64,000 bases of DNA, taken from positions 1-64,000 of the forward strand of contig NZ_PJJJ01000029.1 of NCBI RefSeq assembly GCF_002929495.1. The letters are read 5' to 3'. How positions within the stretch are numbered: the stretch's first letter is position 1; every line of letters begins with the position of its first letter. Positions 45,577 through 54,784 of the stretch are shown here, in pieces. A program made the position numbers and the translations under genes. Below the pieces are notes generated by a model. It made no database searches and was not told where the DNA came from. It saw only the letters and a list, made by a program, of their open reading frames with translations. Source of the DNA: Cryobacterium sp. Y82 (GTDB taxonomy: Bacteria; Actinomycetota; Actinomycetes; Actinomycetales; Microbacteriaceae).

Positions 45577-46269
45577 ATGAAGAGTGTGAGTGCCGAGCGG
45601 TCGCCCCTGTTGGCGACCCTCGGAGTGCAGATTGAACCGGTGATTCTGGAGCTCGCTCTGACCCACCGGTCTTTTGCGTACGAAAACGGTGGTATTCCTA
45701 CGAATGAGCGTCTCGAATTTCTGGGCGACTCGATTCTGGGCCAGGCCGTCACGGTGATGCTCTACCGCACCTACCCCGACCTCGACGAAGGTCATCTGGC
45801 CAAACGCCGGGCCAGCCTGGTCTCCACGGCCGCCCTCGCGCAGATCGCCCGCGGTCTCGGGCTGGGCGATTACATTCGCCTTGGTCGCGGTGAGATTCTC
45901 ACCGGCGGGCGCGATAAGGCGTCGATTCTGGCAGATACCGTTGAGGCGCTCATCGGGGCAACTTTTCTGGATGCCGGTGGCGAAGTCGCCACCGCGTTCG
46001 TGCTACGCCTGATCGAGCCCCTGTTGGCTGAACCCGGCCACTTTGGTGTGTCGATGGACCCGAAAACGAGCCTGCAAGAGCTCGCTGCGAACATTGGCGT
46101 GGAGGTTCCCGTTTACACGCTTGAATCGAGCGGCCCTGATCACTCGAAGATTTTCGTCGCGACCGTAGCGATCGGTTCCGCCGTGACTGCCCAGGGCGTC
46201 GGACCGAGCAAGAAGTTCGCTGAAATGGCCGCGGCACGCGAGGCCATCGACCAGCTCAGCGCGCTCTAA
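45577..46269 (+). CDS. rnc: Ribonuclease III
   Basis: A 230-aa double-strand RNA endonuclease for rRNA and mRNA processing. The catalytic signature is NERLEFLGDSILGQAV, with the second acidic cluster DTVEALIGATFLDAGG. The double-stranded RNA-binding domain is ~160-228 (DPKTSLQELAANIG through KKFAEMAAAREAIDQL). It lies between rpmF and mutM in the usual actinobacterial order. Confidence 0.95.
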   Translation: MKSVSAERSPLLATLGVQIEPVILELALTHRSFAYENGGIPTNERLEFLGDSILGQAVTVMLYRTYPDLDEGHLAKRRASLVSTAALAQIARGLGLGDYIRLGRGEILTGGRDKASILADTVEALIGATFLDAGGEVATAFVLRLIEPLLAEPGHFGVSMDPKTSLQELAANIGVEVPVYTLESSGPDHSKIFVATVAIGSAVTAQGVGPSKKFAEMAAAREAIDQLSAL

Positions 46270-46280
46270 AGTCGCACGAA

Positions 46281-47192
46281 ATGCCCGAACTGCCCGAGGT
46301 TGAAGTCGTGCGTTCCGGTCTCCAACCGGCCGTCACCGATGCTGTAGTCACCGGGGTCGAGGTCTTCGACGAACGTTCCCTGCGCCGACACGCTCCTGCG
46401 GGCGGGGCGTTCGCTGAGCAGCTCGTTGGGCGGCGAATTCTTGCAGCGGTGCGCCGCGGCAAGTTTCTATGGCTGCCGCTTGACAGCGGCCAGGCACTCG
46501 TCATTCACCTCGGTATGAGCGGCCAGGTGCTGCTGCGGGCTCCGGGGGCGGCCGACGATCGCATGTTGCGCATCCGCTTGACGCTGGAACAGCCGACCCA
46601 CGGCGAACTGTGGGTCAATTTCGTCGACCAGCGCATTTTTGGAAGCATGGCCGTGGACACCATGATCGCCACCAGCGACGGGCTGCCGGGCGGCTATTCC
46701 GGCATGGCCACAGCGGATGCCGTCTGGCAGGACCGCATTCCCGGACAGGTTGCGCACATTGCCCGCGACCCGATCGACCCGTCGTTCTCGCCCCGCGCCT
46801 TCTTCACCGCACTCGCACGGAAGAACACCGGCATTAAGCGGGCGCTGCTCGATCAAAACCTGATTAGCGGCATCGGCAATATCTACGCGGACGAAGCGCT
46901 GTTCGCCGCGCGGATCCACTATGAGCAGCCCGCCGCGTCGCTGTCGCGCGCCAAGACGACAACGCTGCTCGCGGCCATGCGCACCATTTTGCACCGCGCT
47001 CTGGCCGAGGGCGGCACCAGCTTCGACGCGCAGTATGTGAACGTGAACGGGCAGTCCGGCTACTTTGCCCACAGCCTCGAAGCCTACGGACGGCAGGGAA
47101 ACCCGTGCTCCCGCTGCGGCACCCTGATCGTTCGCGAACAGTTCATGAACCGCGGCTCGCACTTCTGCCCACGCTGCCAGCGCCTGCGTTAG
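46281..47192 (+). CDS. mutM: Formamidopyrimidine-DNA glycosylase
   Basis: A 303-aa base-excision repair enzyme that removes oxidised purines and nicks the strand. The catalytic Pro and Glu are in MPELPEVEVV. The H2TH region is LLDQNLISGIGNIYADEALF. The C-terminal zinc finger has the CxxC pairs CSRCGTL and FCPRCQR. It starts 11 bases after rnc. In relatives smc follows soon after; here an 11-kb island intervenes. Confidence 0.95.
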   Translation: MPELPEVEVVRSGLQPAVTDAVVTGVEVFDERSLRRHAPAGGAFAEQLVGRRILAAVRRGKFLWLPLDSGQALVIHLGMSGQVLLRAPGAADDRMLRIRLTLEQPTHGELWVNFVDQRIFGSMAVDTMIATSDGLPGGYSGMATADAVWQDRIPGQVAHIARDPIDPSFSPRAFFTALARKNTGIKRALLDQNLISGIGNIYADEALFAARIHYEQPAASLSRAKTTTLLAAMRTILHRALAEGGTSFDAQYVNVNGQSGYFAHSLEAYGRQGNPCSRCGTLIVREQFMNRGSHFCPRCQRLR

Positions 47193-47216
47193 CGGCTGGA
47201 CGGTGTGGCGGGGGCA

Positions 47217-48131
47217 TCAGGCCAGGGCCGCCTGCATACGCCGCCGCAGTGCCCAGCGCACGACCAGGCCAAGAACCATCACGACGACTGCGGGGATCAG
47301 GAGCGAGGCCGATCCGCCCTTCACACCCAGCGCGCTGACGAATACCTGCGCACCATAGTCGAGCATCTCGGCCGGGTAGGCGGCAAGGACACGAGTTCCC
47401 GCGGCTGCGCTCACGGCTGTGAACAGCGTCGGTCCGATCCAGAGGGCAAGAAAACTGACGATCGCCCCGGTCACCCGACCAATCGTTGCCAAGCCACACC
47501 AGGCCACGGCGAGCCCCACTATCACGGCCGAAACCCACCGGGCTGCGCCCAGCAGAGTCCTGGTCGTTTCGGTTGTCTCAAAGCTGAGCGGATGCGCGAT
47601 GAGTCCGTTGACCCAGGCGCTCAAGGCCACGGCGGCCAGGCTCACGGCCACCACCGCGCCAGCGGCAGGCGCTCGGGCGATGAGCACAAGAATGAGTAGT
47701 CCGATCAGGCTGGCCGCCAGTGTTCCGGCGGTCAGAACGAACAGGTACACCTTCGCGGCCGGACTCTCCACGAGTCCGGTGGCGACGGTGACGGCGGTCT
47801 GCGTGATGGCAATGACCTGCACGAGCAGCACTCCGACAATGATCGCGGCGAGAGCGAATCGGGGGTGCTGCGCGCGCGTCACCCGGGCGAGGCCGCCGGC
47901 GAGCGCTGACCCGGTCACGACCACAGCGACGATGAGGATGATCGTGTACTGGCTGAATGGCAGCAGGACGATCGGCATGTCTTCTGCCCGGGAGGTCACC
48001 GCCCACAGATTCTGCAGCGGAAGGCGCATCCCGGTGACCAGCCAAGGCAATAGCCCGACGATCGCCGCGAGCATCCCCGCGACCAGATACAACAATGGAC
48101 CAATCACTTTCATCTGGGTAAGTGCAACCAC
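47217..48131 (-). CDS. Multi-pass membrane protein, unknown function
   Basis: A 304-aa very hydrophobic protein with about eight membrane helices (for example VIGPLLYLVAGMLAAIVGLL, YTIILIVAVVVTGSALAGGL). It ends in a basic cytosolic tail (RRRMQAALA). The GTG at 48131 is preferred because GAGGGGG lies 6 bases upstream; ATG 48113 is the alternative. It converges on mutM. No transporter motif recognised. Confidence 0.65.
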   Translation of the reverse strand: MVALTQMKVIGPLLYLVAGMLAAIVGLLPWLVTGMRLPLQNLWAVTSRAEDMPIVLLPFSQYTIILIVAVVVTGSALAGGLARVTRAQHPRFALAAIIVGVLLVQVIAITQTAVTVATGLVESPAAKVYLFVLTAGTLAASLIGLLILVLIARAPAAGAVVAVSLAAVALSAWVNGLIAHPLSFETTETTRTLLGAARWVSAVIVGLAVAWCGLATIGRVTGAIVSFLALWIGPTLFTAVSAAAGTRVLAAYPAEMLDYGAQVFVSALGVKGGSASLLIPAVVVMVLGLVVRWALRRRMQAALA

Positions 48132-48236
48132 CAGAACCCCCTCAGTCTGAAACCGCAAGGCTAGCAGTACCTCGAAGAGGGGCCTCGATGATTTCGACCC
48201 GCTAATCAGAACAGAGCGAGAATTCATGACTCATGA

Positions 48237-48929
48237 TTAGACAGCAGGTGGCACGAAGCGTTTCCAGGCACCCTCGGAGCCCATCGGCACGAAGCCGAGC
48301 GCCTCGTTGACCTCGAGCATGTGGCGGTTCTCCTCGGCGTTGAGGGTCGTGACCGGCGGATGCCCCGGGCTGTCCTGCGCGAGGAACTCCAGATTTGCGG
48401 TCTTCAGCAACATGCCCAGGCGGTGCCCACGGTGCTCCCGCAGCACGAGCGTATCTTCCTGACCAACTGACCTCTCGCGTTCTGCCAGCACCGACAGCTG
48501 GGTAAAGGCCACGAGATGAGCGCTCGGCTCGTGCAGTGCGGTCGCAGTGAGCATGCGCCGCGGACTGGCAGCTCCGGAGGCCTCTTCAGCCGCTCGGCGG
48601 TCCAGACGTCTTCCGGCTCCTCGAGGCCGACCGTTGGGGCATCGGTGCTCATGCGGGTAAAGAAGAGTGCGACGTCGGCGGGCAGCGAAAGTCAGCTACC
48701 GCGCTCCAGCTGCTCGAGGCGGTAGCCGTGGGCGAGCAGAAACCGCACCTCGGGCTTGTCGCGCGGAACCGAACCAAAACCGGTCGGGGCGGCCAAACGA
48801 TTGCCAGCGGCTTCCGCCGACACCGTGTAGACAATGAGTTCCTGCCGGTTTTCGGTCGTCCCAGGAGGGCCAGCCGGGCGCACGTGCGGTCGCGGGAATG
48901 ACGAGTTCGTCGATCGAGAAGTCGCTCAT
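48237..48929 (-). pseudogene. Decayed GNAT N-acetyltransferase, left copy
   Basis: Begins MSDFSIDELVIPA at 48929. After ~25 codons it shifts frame to a segment with RLAAPTGFGSVPRDKPEVRF and HGYRLEQLERGS, which then meets an in-frame stop near 48692. It continues with DVALFFTRMSTDAPTVGLEE and shifts back by 48554 to the C-terminus (EDTLVLREHRGHRLGMLLK, then GFVPMGSEGAWKRFV). The acetyl-CoA loop RGHRLG is visible. The N-terminal half has also lost its first GNAT domain. Two frameshifts, one stop and a deletion show long decay. Confidence 0.75.
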
Positions 48930-49085
48930 GCTTCGGAGAATACTCCGTGGGGCTGGTCCCGTGCATGTTGGCGGACACTTTCACTCACGCCTGTGCGGCA
49001 GCCAGTAATCGACCCGGCGGCGGTTACGTTCAGGAGGAGACGGTGACGGGGATTCACTACGGGAGGCGTCGCGTAGCGCCACGAC

Positions 49086-49494
49086 CTATTCCGTGGGATC
49101 GATTTGCTCACCGGTAGGGGGAGGCGCGTCGAATCGTGCCCCGCCGACGAGCACAATTGTGGCACCCACTGCCACTCCCGTTTCGGCGAGCACGGCACCA
49201 ACACCCAGCCCGGCCACCGCCACGCCCAGCGCTGCCACAGCGAGCATCACTGTAAAGGAAAGCGGCAAGGCAAGAACGCAGCAGATGTCCGGCGCCCGCG
49301 AGTGCATCGGCCAGGAGGATGCCCCAGATGGACGTGGAGAAGAGCAGAAAACAGGTGGCCGAGAACATGATGGTGAGCGAGCCCAAGGTCATCAATCGTT
49401 TCTCGCCCAGCCGGACTAAATAGGTGAAGATGTGAACAGTCAGCGAGTGAACGAGAACACCGATCGTAGAACGTCGGCCGATCCCGCTTGTCAC
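49086..49494 (-). pseudogene. MFS transporter remnant
   Basis: Two hydrophobic segments in different frames: first VRLGEKRLMTLGSLTIMFSA and FLLFSTSIWGILLADALAGA (frame from 49494), then TVMLAVAALGVAVAGLGVGA and TGVAVGATIVLVGG (frame ending 49086). These resemble the loop 2-3 region and a terminal helix pair of a major facilitator. Its GTG start overlaps the GntR stop by 3-4 bases, so it was once the partner of that regulator. Most of the gene is missing. Confidence 0.55.
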
Positions 49495-50153
49495 CCCTGA
49501 AGGGTTCGGCCGGAGATTACCTTTAACGCGGCGTCGCGTGCCATGATCACGTGGGCGAACGCCAAGTCCCGTGACTGTTGAATATTTCCGGAGGCCACCA
49601 TTTCACAGATGGCCCGGTGGTCTGCCAAGGCAGCCTCGCGGCGTTCTTGGGTCTGGTTGGTGAAACGTCGGTAACGTTCCATGTGACTGGCGATCTGGTT
49701 ATGCAGCTTAAAGGCCCAAGAATTGTCGGCAATGTCCATGATGGCGTGATGCAGGCTGCTTCCCAAAATGATCGCTTCGTCTTCGAAATTCACCATCGCC
49801 GCATTTCGTGCAACGATTCCGCGCATCTTTTGGATGTCGACTTCCGTGACCTTGGAAGCGGCCTCCTGAGCCGTGAGCCCTTCCAGGGCAGCTCTCACGT
49901 CATACAGTTCGGCGATGGTCTTCGCATCCATCATCGGTACGACAACTCCGCCGGTCGGTTGCTGTTCCAGCAAACTTTCACTGATTAGCCGCTTAATGGC
50001 TTCTCGGAGCGGGGTTCGACTCACTTCGAATTTATTGCTGAGCGTGGGTTCGTAGAGGCGTTCGCCCGGAGCTAACTCCAGATTGAGGATTTGACGCTTT
50101 AGCTCGGTATAGACGTAAGGGCTGCCTGACGGGCGCACCCCTGGTTCGCTCAT
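49491..50153 (-). CDS. GntR family transcriptional regulator (FCD/FadR type)
   Basis: A 220-aa regulator. The winged HTH is at ~10-75 (SPYVYTELKRQILNLELAPG, SNKFEVSRTPLREAIKRLIS). The C-terminal FCD helical domain has LYDVRAALEGLTAQEAA, LHHAIMDIADN and HRAICEMVASGN, including the metal-ligand Asp/His positions. The ATG at 50153 has GGAAGA upstream. A palindrome 34 bases upstream is its likely operator. The adjacent MFS gene is decayed, so its target may be elsewhere. Confidence 0.85.
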   Translation of the reverse strand: MSEPGVRPSGSPYVYTELKRQILNLELAPGERLYEPTLSNKFEVSRTPLREAIKRLISESLLEQQPTGGVVVPMMDAKTIAELYDVRAALEGLTAQEAASKVTEVDIQKMRGIVARNAAMVNFEDEAIILGSSLHHAIMDIADNSWAFKLHNQIASHMERYRRFTNQTQERREAALADHRAICEMVASGNIQQSRDLAFAHVIMARDAALKVISGRTLQG

Positions 50154-50186
50154 GTGATCTTCCGGAAAATATTCTCTTGTAAAAAT

Positions 50187-50200
50187 ACTTGTATACAAGT
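50187..50200. promoter_or_regulatory. Candidate GntR operator
   Basis: ACTTGTATACAAGT is a perfect 14-bp palindrome 34 bases upstream of the GntR gene, in an AT-rich promoter-like stretch. Its TTGTATACAA core fits the recognition pattern of FadR/VanR-type GntR regulators. Confidence 0.65.
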
Positions 50201-50314
50201 CGACAAATTTATCTGGTTTTCGATCACAGCCCACTATCAAGCGAATGACCGTCAATAATGCGGCATGCGACGTGGAAGCAAACAAGTGGAGATCGATGAC
50301 GATGTCACCCCAAT

Positions 50315-50587
50315 TTGGAATTCGACGGGGCTCCCGTTGGGATCGGACTCACGCTCGGTCCGATCGGTCTGGAGTCGCAGAGCAGAGCCTCGCGTTTCGA
50401 CTTTGGAATTCCGCGACTTCTCCACGGAATCGATACGGTCATCATCATCGTTGCCCTTTTCGCTTTGGGCGAGGTCATCTATCTTGCCGCCAAGATGCGC
50501 CAGGGCAAGCCGGCAGTTATCCCGGTGAGCCTCTGCGTCAAGCTGGACCTGAGCCAGTGCCGCCGTGAGCGACAGGCCCAACGTTAG
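50315..50587 (+). pseudogene. Internal fragment of TctA tricarboxylate permease
   Basis: The frame reads GLTLGPIGLESQSRASRFDF, then GIPRLLHGIDTVIIIVALFA and LGEVIYLAAK, which corresponds to an internal part of TctA permeases (GxxGxDxxxGxxRFTFGIPxLxDGI). Start and downstream domains are absent, and the sequence after ~50530 no longer matches. It lies in the 437-base interval between the GntR and IclR genes, together with the GntR operator; nothing else was seen there. Confidence 0.55.
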
Positions 50588-50591
50588 AAAA

Positions 50592-51374
50592 CTAGGTGCG
50601 GTCCGGCACCGTGCCGCCGAAGTCGTCGCCGATCAGTCTCGCAGCCTGCTGCAGCAGCGGAACGACCGTCGTCTCCACCATGTGCGGCGAGGCCCGGTAG
50701 GTCTGTAGCGACACGTTGACCGCGGCCACCACCCGGCCAGCGCTCCAGACCGGCACCGCGACCCCGCGTAGGCCGGCTTCGAGCTCTTCCGACACAATAG
50801 CCCACCCGTTCTGCGCCACTCGGGCGATCTCCGCGCGCAGCTCGTCCATCGTCGCGATCGATCGCTCGGTGAAGTGCTGCAGCGTTATCGAGTCGAAGTA
50901 CGCCTCCTGCTCCATCGGTGCCAGCCCGGCGATGAGCACGCGTCCCATCGACGTGATCCACGCCGGAAACCGCGTACCCACATTGATCGACACGGCCAGC
51001 AGCCTCGGCGACGACACCCGCGCCACATACACAATGTCCGTCCCGTCGAGAATGCACAGCGATGTCGTCTCGCTCAGCTGCGTCGAGAGTGACTTCAGGT
51101 GCGGCTCGGCGATCTGCGGAAGGCTCAGCGCCGACAAAAAGGATGCGCCCAGATCAAGGCAGCGCGGGGTCAGTTCAAACTGCCCGCCGTCGGCCCGCAG
51201 ATAGCCCAAGTCGGTCAGCGTCAGCAGGAAGCGGCGAGCGGATGCCCGACTCACGTCAACTTTGGTCGCCACCTGCGTCATCGTCAGCCGGGGCTGCTCG
51301 GTCGAAAAGGCCAGCAGCACGGCGAACGCCTTTTCGACCGACTTTACAAAATAGTCGGGATGATCGGTCATCAT
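50592..51374 (-). CDS. IclR family transcriptional regulator
   Basis: A 260-aa regulator with N-terminal winged HTH (FSTEQPRLTMTQVATKVDVS, then RASARRFLLTL) and C-terminal effector domain (INVGTRFPAWITSMGRVLIA, GWAIVSEELEAGLRGVAVPV). The closest functional group by motif is the PcaR/PobR type that senses aromatic acids such as protocatechuate or beta-ketoadipate intermediates. It is the last gene of the quinate/shikimate operon, so it probably regulates it. Start ATG 51374 or 51371 after AGAGG. Confidence 0.85.
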   Translation of the reverse strand: MMTDHPDYFVKSVEKAFAVLLAFSTEQPRLTMTQVATKVDVSRASARRFLLTLTDLGYLRADGGQFELTPRCLDLGASFLSALSLPQIAEPHLKSLSTQLSETTSLCILDGTDIVYVARVSSPRLLAVSINVGTRFPAWITSMGRVLIAGLAPMEQEAYFDSITLQHFTERSIATMDELRAEIARVAQNGWAIVSEELEAGLRGVAVPVWSAGRVVAAVNVSLQTYRASPHMVETTVVPLLQQAARLIGDDFGGTVPDRT

Positions 51375-51380
51375 GGCCTC

Positions 51381-53210
51381 TCAGTGCCGGGTGCCGCGCA
51401 GATGCTGCGCTGCCAACCGCACCGGGGCATTCGGCGCTCCGTAACCGTCGTAGTCGCCGAGTCGCTGCACGACCTCGAAGAACAGGCTGCCGACCGTTTC
51501 GGTGTAGAAGTGCAGAAAGTGTCCGCGGTCGTCGCGATCAAACAACAGATCGAGTTCCTGCAGGGTGGCGAGAAACTCGGGATCGAGTTCGAACCGGGCA
51601 TCGATGTCTTCGTAGTAGTTCGGCGGAACCGGCATGGAGTTTAGGCCGCGCTGCCGCGCCTGGCGCGCCACGGCCACCAGGTCGGTGCAGGCAAAGGCGA
51701 TGTGCTGCGGGTAGGCCGCGGCCTGTTCTTCGGCCAGTGGTGCAATGTTCAGCGCCAGCCTCACCCGGCCATCCTCGGTGCGCACCACCTGGCTGCGCAC
51801 AAGCCCGCTCGGTCCGGGAACGTCCATCGACGCCTGCGCGGCGAGCGACAGAGTGCTCTCATAGAACAAGACCGCTTCGTCAAAATGCTGCCAGGCCTGG
51901 GCGAGGTTCACGTGGTCGATGTGGGTGATGGTCTGAACCGTCGGTGCGGTTGGCTTTTCCCGGGCCACTGTGAATTCCTGCGTCCACGCGGCCGAGCCGT
52001 CCACGAGAAAGACCTCGGTGCCGTCGGGCGCGTAGAAGCCCTGGAGTACTTCTTCGCCGGCCTGATTGGGGCGCGGCACGGCGGTCGCCTTGAGAGCGAG
52101 CGCGCGCGCGGCGGCGGCGACGGCATCCGTCACGGTGAAACCGAGCGCAGCGATGCCGGGCTGCAGGTGCCGGGCCTGCTGCTCGCTGATGATGATGCGG
52201 GCCTCGCCCTGGCTCCACAGCTGCACCGGCTTGGTGCGGTGATGGCCGTCGAAGCTAAACCCGAGCTGAAACGCGAGGTTCTCGACGGCGCGGGTGTTCT
52301 CGGCTTTCACCTCGGCGAAGTCGAACCCGGTCGGGTCGTCGACGCGCGGAATGGTGGTGAGCTGCATGGGATAGCTCTCGACGCCCTGCTCGGCGAGCAG
52401 CAGGGAGGTGCGTTCCTCCAGCCAGATCAGCGAGCGCATCGCGTCGACGGCGGTGCGACGCTCGTCGCCCTGCCGAAACACGTCGTTGAACACTTCGAGT
52501 GATACCGGCCCGCGATACCCCGAACGCACGACGTGCGCGAGAAATGCTGGCAGGTCGAAGTCGCCCTCGCCCGGGAACACTCGGTGGTGTCTGCTCCAGC
52601 TGAGCACGTCCAAGCTCAGCAGCGGAGCATCCGCCAGCTGCACGAAGAAGATCTTCTCGGCGGCGATCGTCTCGATTGCGGCCGGGCTCCAGGCGCGCGA
52701 CAGAATGTGAAAGCTGTCGAGGCAGGTGCCGATGGCTGCGTGGTCGGCGAGGTCCACGATGCGTTGCGCGCGCTCGAAATCGTTGACGTATTTGCCCCAG
52801 GCCAGTGCCTCGTAGGCCACCCTCACGCCGTGGTCGGCGGCGACGGCGCCGAGAAGCTGCAGCTGCGAAGCGGAGACCTCGTCGTTGTCGATGGTGGCGG
52901 TGCCCACGTTGCTGCACAGCAGCATGGTGTCGATGCCGAGCCGGTTCATGATCGTGAACTTCGACGCGGCCCGGCGCAGGTTGGCCGCGAGCAACGGTTC
53001 GCTCACCCCGTCAAAGTCGCGAAACGGCTGATATAGGTCGAGCGTGAGTCCCAAATCTGCGGCCAGCGAGCGGATGTCCTCCGGGCTCGACGGCGAGACC
53101 ACCAGATCGGGCTCGAAGATCTCGACCCCGTCGAAACCGGCGAACGCACAGGCGCGCAGCTTGTCTTCGAGGGTGCCGCTCAGGCATACCGTGGCAATGG
53201 ATGTCTTCAT
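51381..53210 (-). CDS. quiC: 3-dehydroshikimate dehydratase, QuiC-like two-domain enzyme
   Basis: A 609-aa enzyme converting 3-dehydroshikimate to protocatechuate. The N-terminal sugar-phosphate-isomerase TIM barrel (1-280) shows the metal-ligand pattern Glu134 (AYEALAWG), Asp165 (CLDSFHIL), Gln191 (FVQLADAP) and Glu239 (SLEVFND), as expected for bacterial QuiC. The C-terminal half (~300-609) is VOC/hydroxyphenylpyruvate-dioxygenase-like with ligands His433 (HIDHVNL), His503 (PQHIAFA) and Glu579 (FFEVVQR). The ATG at 53210 follows TAGGAG. Flanked by shikimate-pathway genes, which supports the assignment. Confidence 0.88.
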   Translation of the reverse strand: MKTSIATVCLSGTLEDKLRACAFAGFDGVEIFEPDLVVSPSSPEDIRSLAADLGLTLDLYQPFRDFDGVSEPLLAANLRRAASKFTIMNRLGIDTMLLCSNVGTATIDNDEVSASQLQLLGAVAADHGVRVAYEALAWGKYVNDFERAQRIVDLADHAAIGTCLDSFHILSRAWSPAAIETIAAEKIFFVQLADAPLLSLDVLSWSRHHRVFPGEGDFDLPAFLAHVVRSGYRGPVSLEVFNDVFRQGDERRTAVDAMRSLIWLEERTSLLLAEQGVESYPMQLTTIPRVDDPTGFDFAEVKAENTRAVENLAFQLGFSFDGHHRTKPVQLWSQGEARIIISEQQARHLQPGIAALGFTVTDAVAAAARALALKATAVPRPNQAGEEVLQGFYAPDGTEVFLVDGSAAWTQEFTVAREKPTAPTVQTITHIDHVNLAQAWQHFDEAVLFYESTLSLAAQASMDVPGPSGLVRSQVVRTEDGRVRLALNIAPLAEEQAAAYPQHIAFACTDLVAVARQARQRGLNSMPVPPNYYEDIDARFELDPEFLATLQELDLLFDRDDRGHFLHFYTETVGSLFFEVVQRLGDYDGYGAPNAPVRLAAQHLRGTRH

Positions 53211-53220
53211 GTTTGTTCTC

Positions 53221-54279
53221 CTAAGAGGCAGCGAGCCGAACGGTGTCACCGGTGCGCGACGATTCGTAGATAGCCAGAATGATTTCGAGGGACTTGCGGG
53301 CTTCCCGCCCGGTGACGAGCGGTTCGCGGTCATCCAGCACCGCGCGTACAAAGTCCTCGATCTGCAGGCGGTGAAACGGCACCAGATTGGTGTGAATTTC
53401 GGCCAGCTCGGGGTCGGAGTTGATCTCAGGCGAGTACACCTGCCGATACTTATCCTCACCGGAAAGCGTCCAGATATCGTTCTGACCAGCAGTTCCCTCG
53501 GGAAATTCGGCCACACTCGCGGTGTGACCGGCGCGGTCGCTCACCAGAATCTGGGCACCGAGACCCGGAGCGAACGTGGTGCTCACCTGCAGGCTGGCCA
53601 GTGCGCCCGACGCGAATTCGATCGTTGCCACCGCGGTGTCTTCCACCTCGATGAACTCGCCGAGCTTGAGCGTGGCGATGCGGCCGTGCACCGCCACCGC
53701 CGGCCCCATATAGGAAGAGAGCAGGTCCACGTGGTGAATGGCCTGCGTCATCAAAGCCCCGCCCGCCTCGGTGTCCCAACGGCCCCGCCACGGTTCGGCG
53801 TAGTAGTCGGCGTCGCGGCCGAGCCGAACGATAACACTGCCGACGATCGGCTGGCCGAGCCGGCCGTCGGCCAGCGCCTGCGTGATGCGCTGGGCGGCGG
53901 GCCAGAATCGGCGCTGAAACAGCACCCCAAACTTCACTCCGGCCGCGTCGGTCGCGGCGATCATGCGGTCGGCCTCGTCGAGCGTCACGGCGATCGGCTT
54001 CTCGCACAGCACGTGCAGGCCCTGCCGAGCGGCAGCGAGCACGACGGATTCGTGTGCTGGGTGCGGAGTGCAGACCGTGACGGCGTCGAGACCGCTGCCG
54101 AGGAGCTCGTCGAGATCGGTGTAGCTGTGCGGCACACCAAATTTGCGGGCGAACTCGGCGGCACGCTCCGCGTCGCAATCGCACGCCCCGACGACCTCTA
54201 CCTCGGGCAGATCGTTCAGGGCGGTGACGTGGTTGATGGCAATCTTTCCGCAGCCCACAATGCCGACGCGCAGCTTCAT
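53221..54279 (-). CDS. Gfo/Idh/MocA family oxidoreductase
   Basis: A 352-aa NAD(P)-dependent dehydrogenase. The Rossmann motif is VGIVGCGKIAINHVTAL, the catalytic Lys is in LCEKPIAVTLDEADR, and GGALMTQAIHHVDLLSSYMG carries the catalytic His/Asp. The substrate is usually a sugar or cyclitol. In this operon a quinate-like or shikimate-derived cyclitol is plausible, which is inference. Start overlaps aroQ by 4 bases. Confidence 0.88.
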   Translation of the reverse strand: MKLRVGIVGCGKIAINHVTALNDLPEVEVVGACDCDAERAAEFARKFGVPHSYTDLDELLGSGLDAVTVCTPHPAHESVVLAAARQGLHVLCEKPIAVTLDEADRMIAATDAAGVKFGVLFQRRFWPAAQRITQALADGRLGQPIVGSVIVRLGRDADYYAEPWRGRWDTEAGGALMTQAIHHVDLLSSYMGPAVAVHGRIATLKLGEFIEVEDTAVATIEFASGALASLQVSTTFAPGLGAQILVSDRAGHTASVAEFPEGTAGQNDIWTLSGEDKYRQVYSPEINSDPELAEIHTNLVPFHRLQIEDFVRAVLDDREPLVTGREARKSLEIILAIYESSRTGDTVRLAAS

Positions 54280-54749
54280 GGCAGTGCCCTGTCAGCGGAT
54301 GCCGCGGCATCCGCTCGCCGCTGCGCCAGAATTTCGATACCGAACCCGTACCCGACGATTCCGGCGCCGGCTATGACAGCAACCGCAACGCCGGATATAT
54401 AGGAGTGATTACGAAACTCGTCGCGGGCGTGCACGTTGCTCACGTGCACCTCGACCGTGGGCAGCTCCGATGCGGTGATGGCATCGCGCAGCGCGACCGA
54501 GGTGTGGGTGAGCCCGCCCGGGTTGATGACCAGGCCCACATTGTAGCCGCGGGCCGCGTGCAGCCGGTCGATCAGCACCCCCTCATGGTTGGACTGCAGG
54601 GTGTCGACCGCATAGCCCAGGCGCGCGGCGGTGGCTTCCACGAGCACGTTGGCGTCGGCGAGGGTCGCATAGCCGTAGTGGGCCGGCTCGCGGGTGCCGA
54701 GCATGTTGAGGTTCGGCCCGTTCAGAACCAGAATGCGGGGGAGAGTCAT
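54276..54749 (-). CDS. aroQ: 3-dehydroquinate dehydratase, type II
   Basis: A 157-aa dodecameric-type dehydroquinase. LNGPNLNMLGTREPAHYG has the catalytic Arg20 and Tyr25, followed by LQSNHEG, NPGGLTHTSVALRDAI and VEVHVSN with the catalytic His. It interconverts 3-dehydroquinate and 3-dehydroshikimate. Being inside a TRAP/QuiC operon points to a catabolic role. The C-terminal ~25 residues are an unconserved Ala/Asp tail. Confidence 0.93.
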   Translation of the reverse strand: MTLPRILVLNGPNLNMLGTREPAHYGYATLADANVLVEATAARLGYAVDTLQSNHEGVLIDRLHAARGYNVGLVINPGGLTHTSVALRDAITASELPTVEVHVSNVHARDEFRNHSYISGVAVAVIAGAGIVGYGFGIEILAQRRADAAASADRALP

Positions 54750-54784
54750 GAGTCACTTCCTTGTCGACGTTTAAGCGGATGCGG

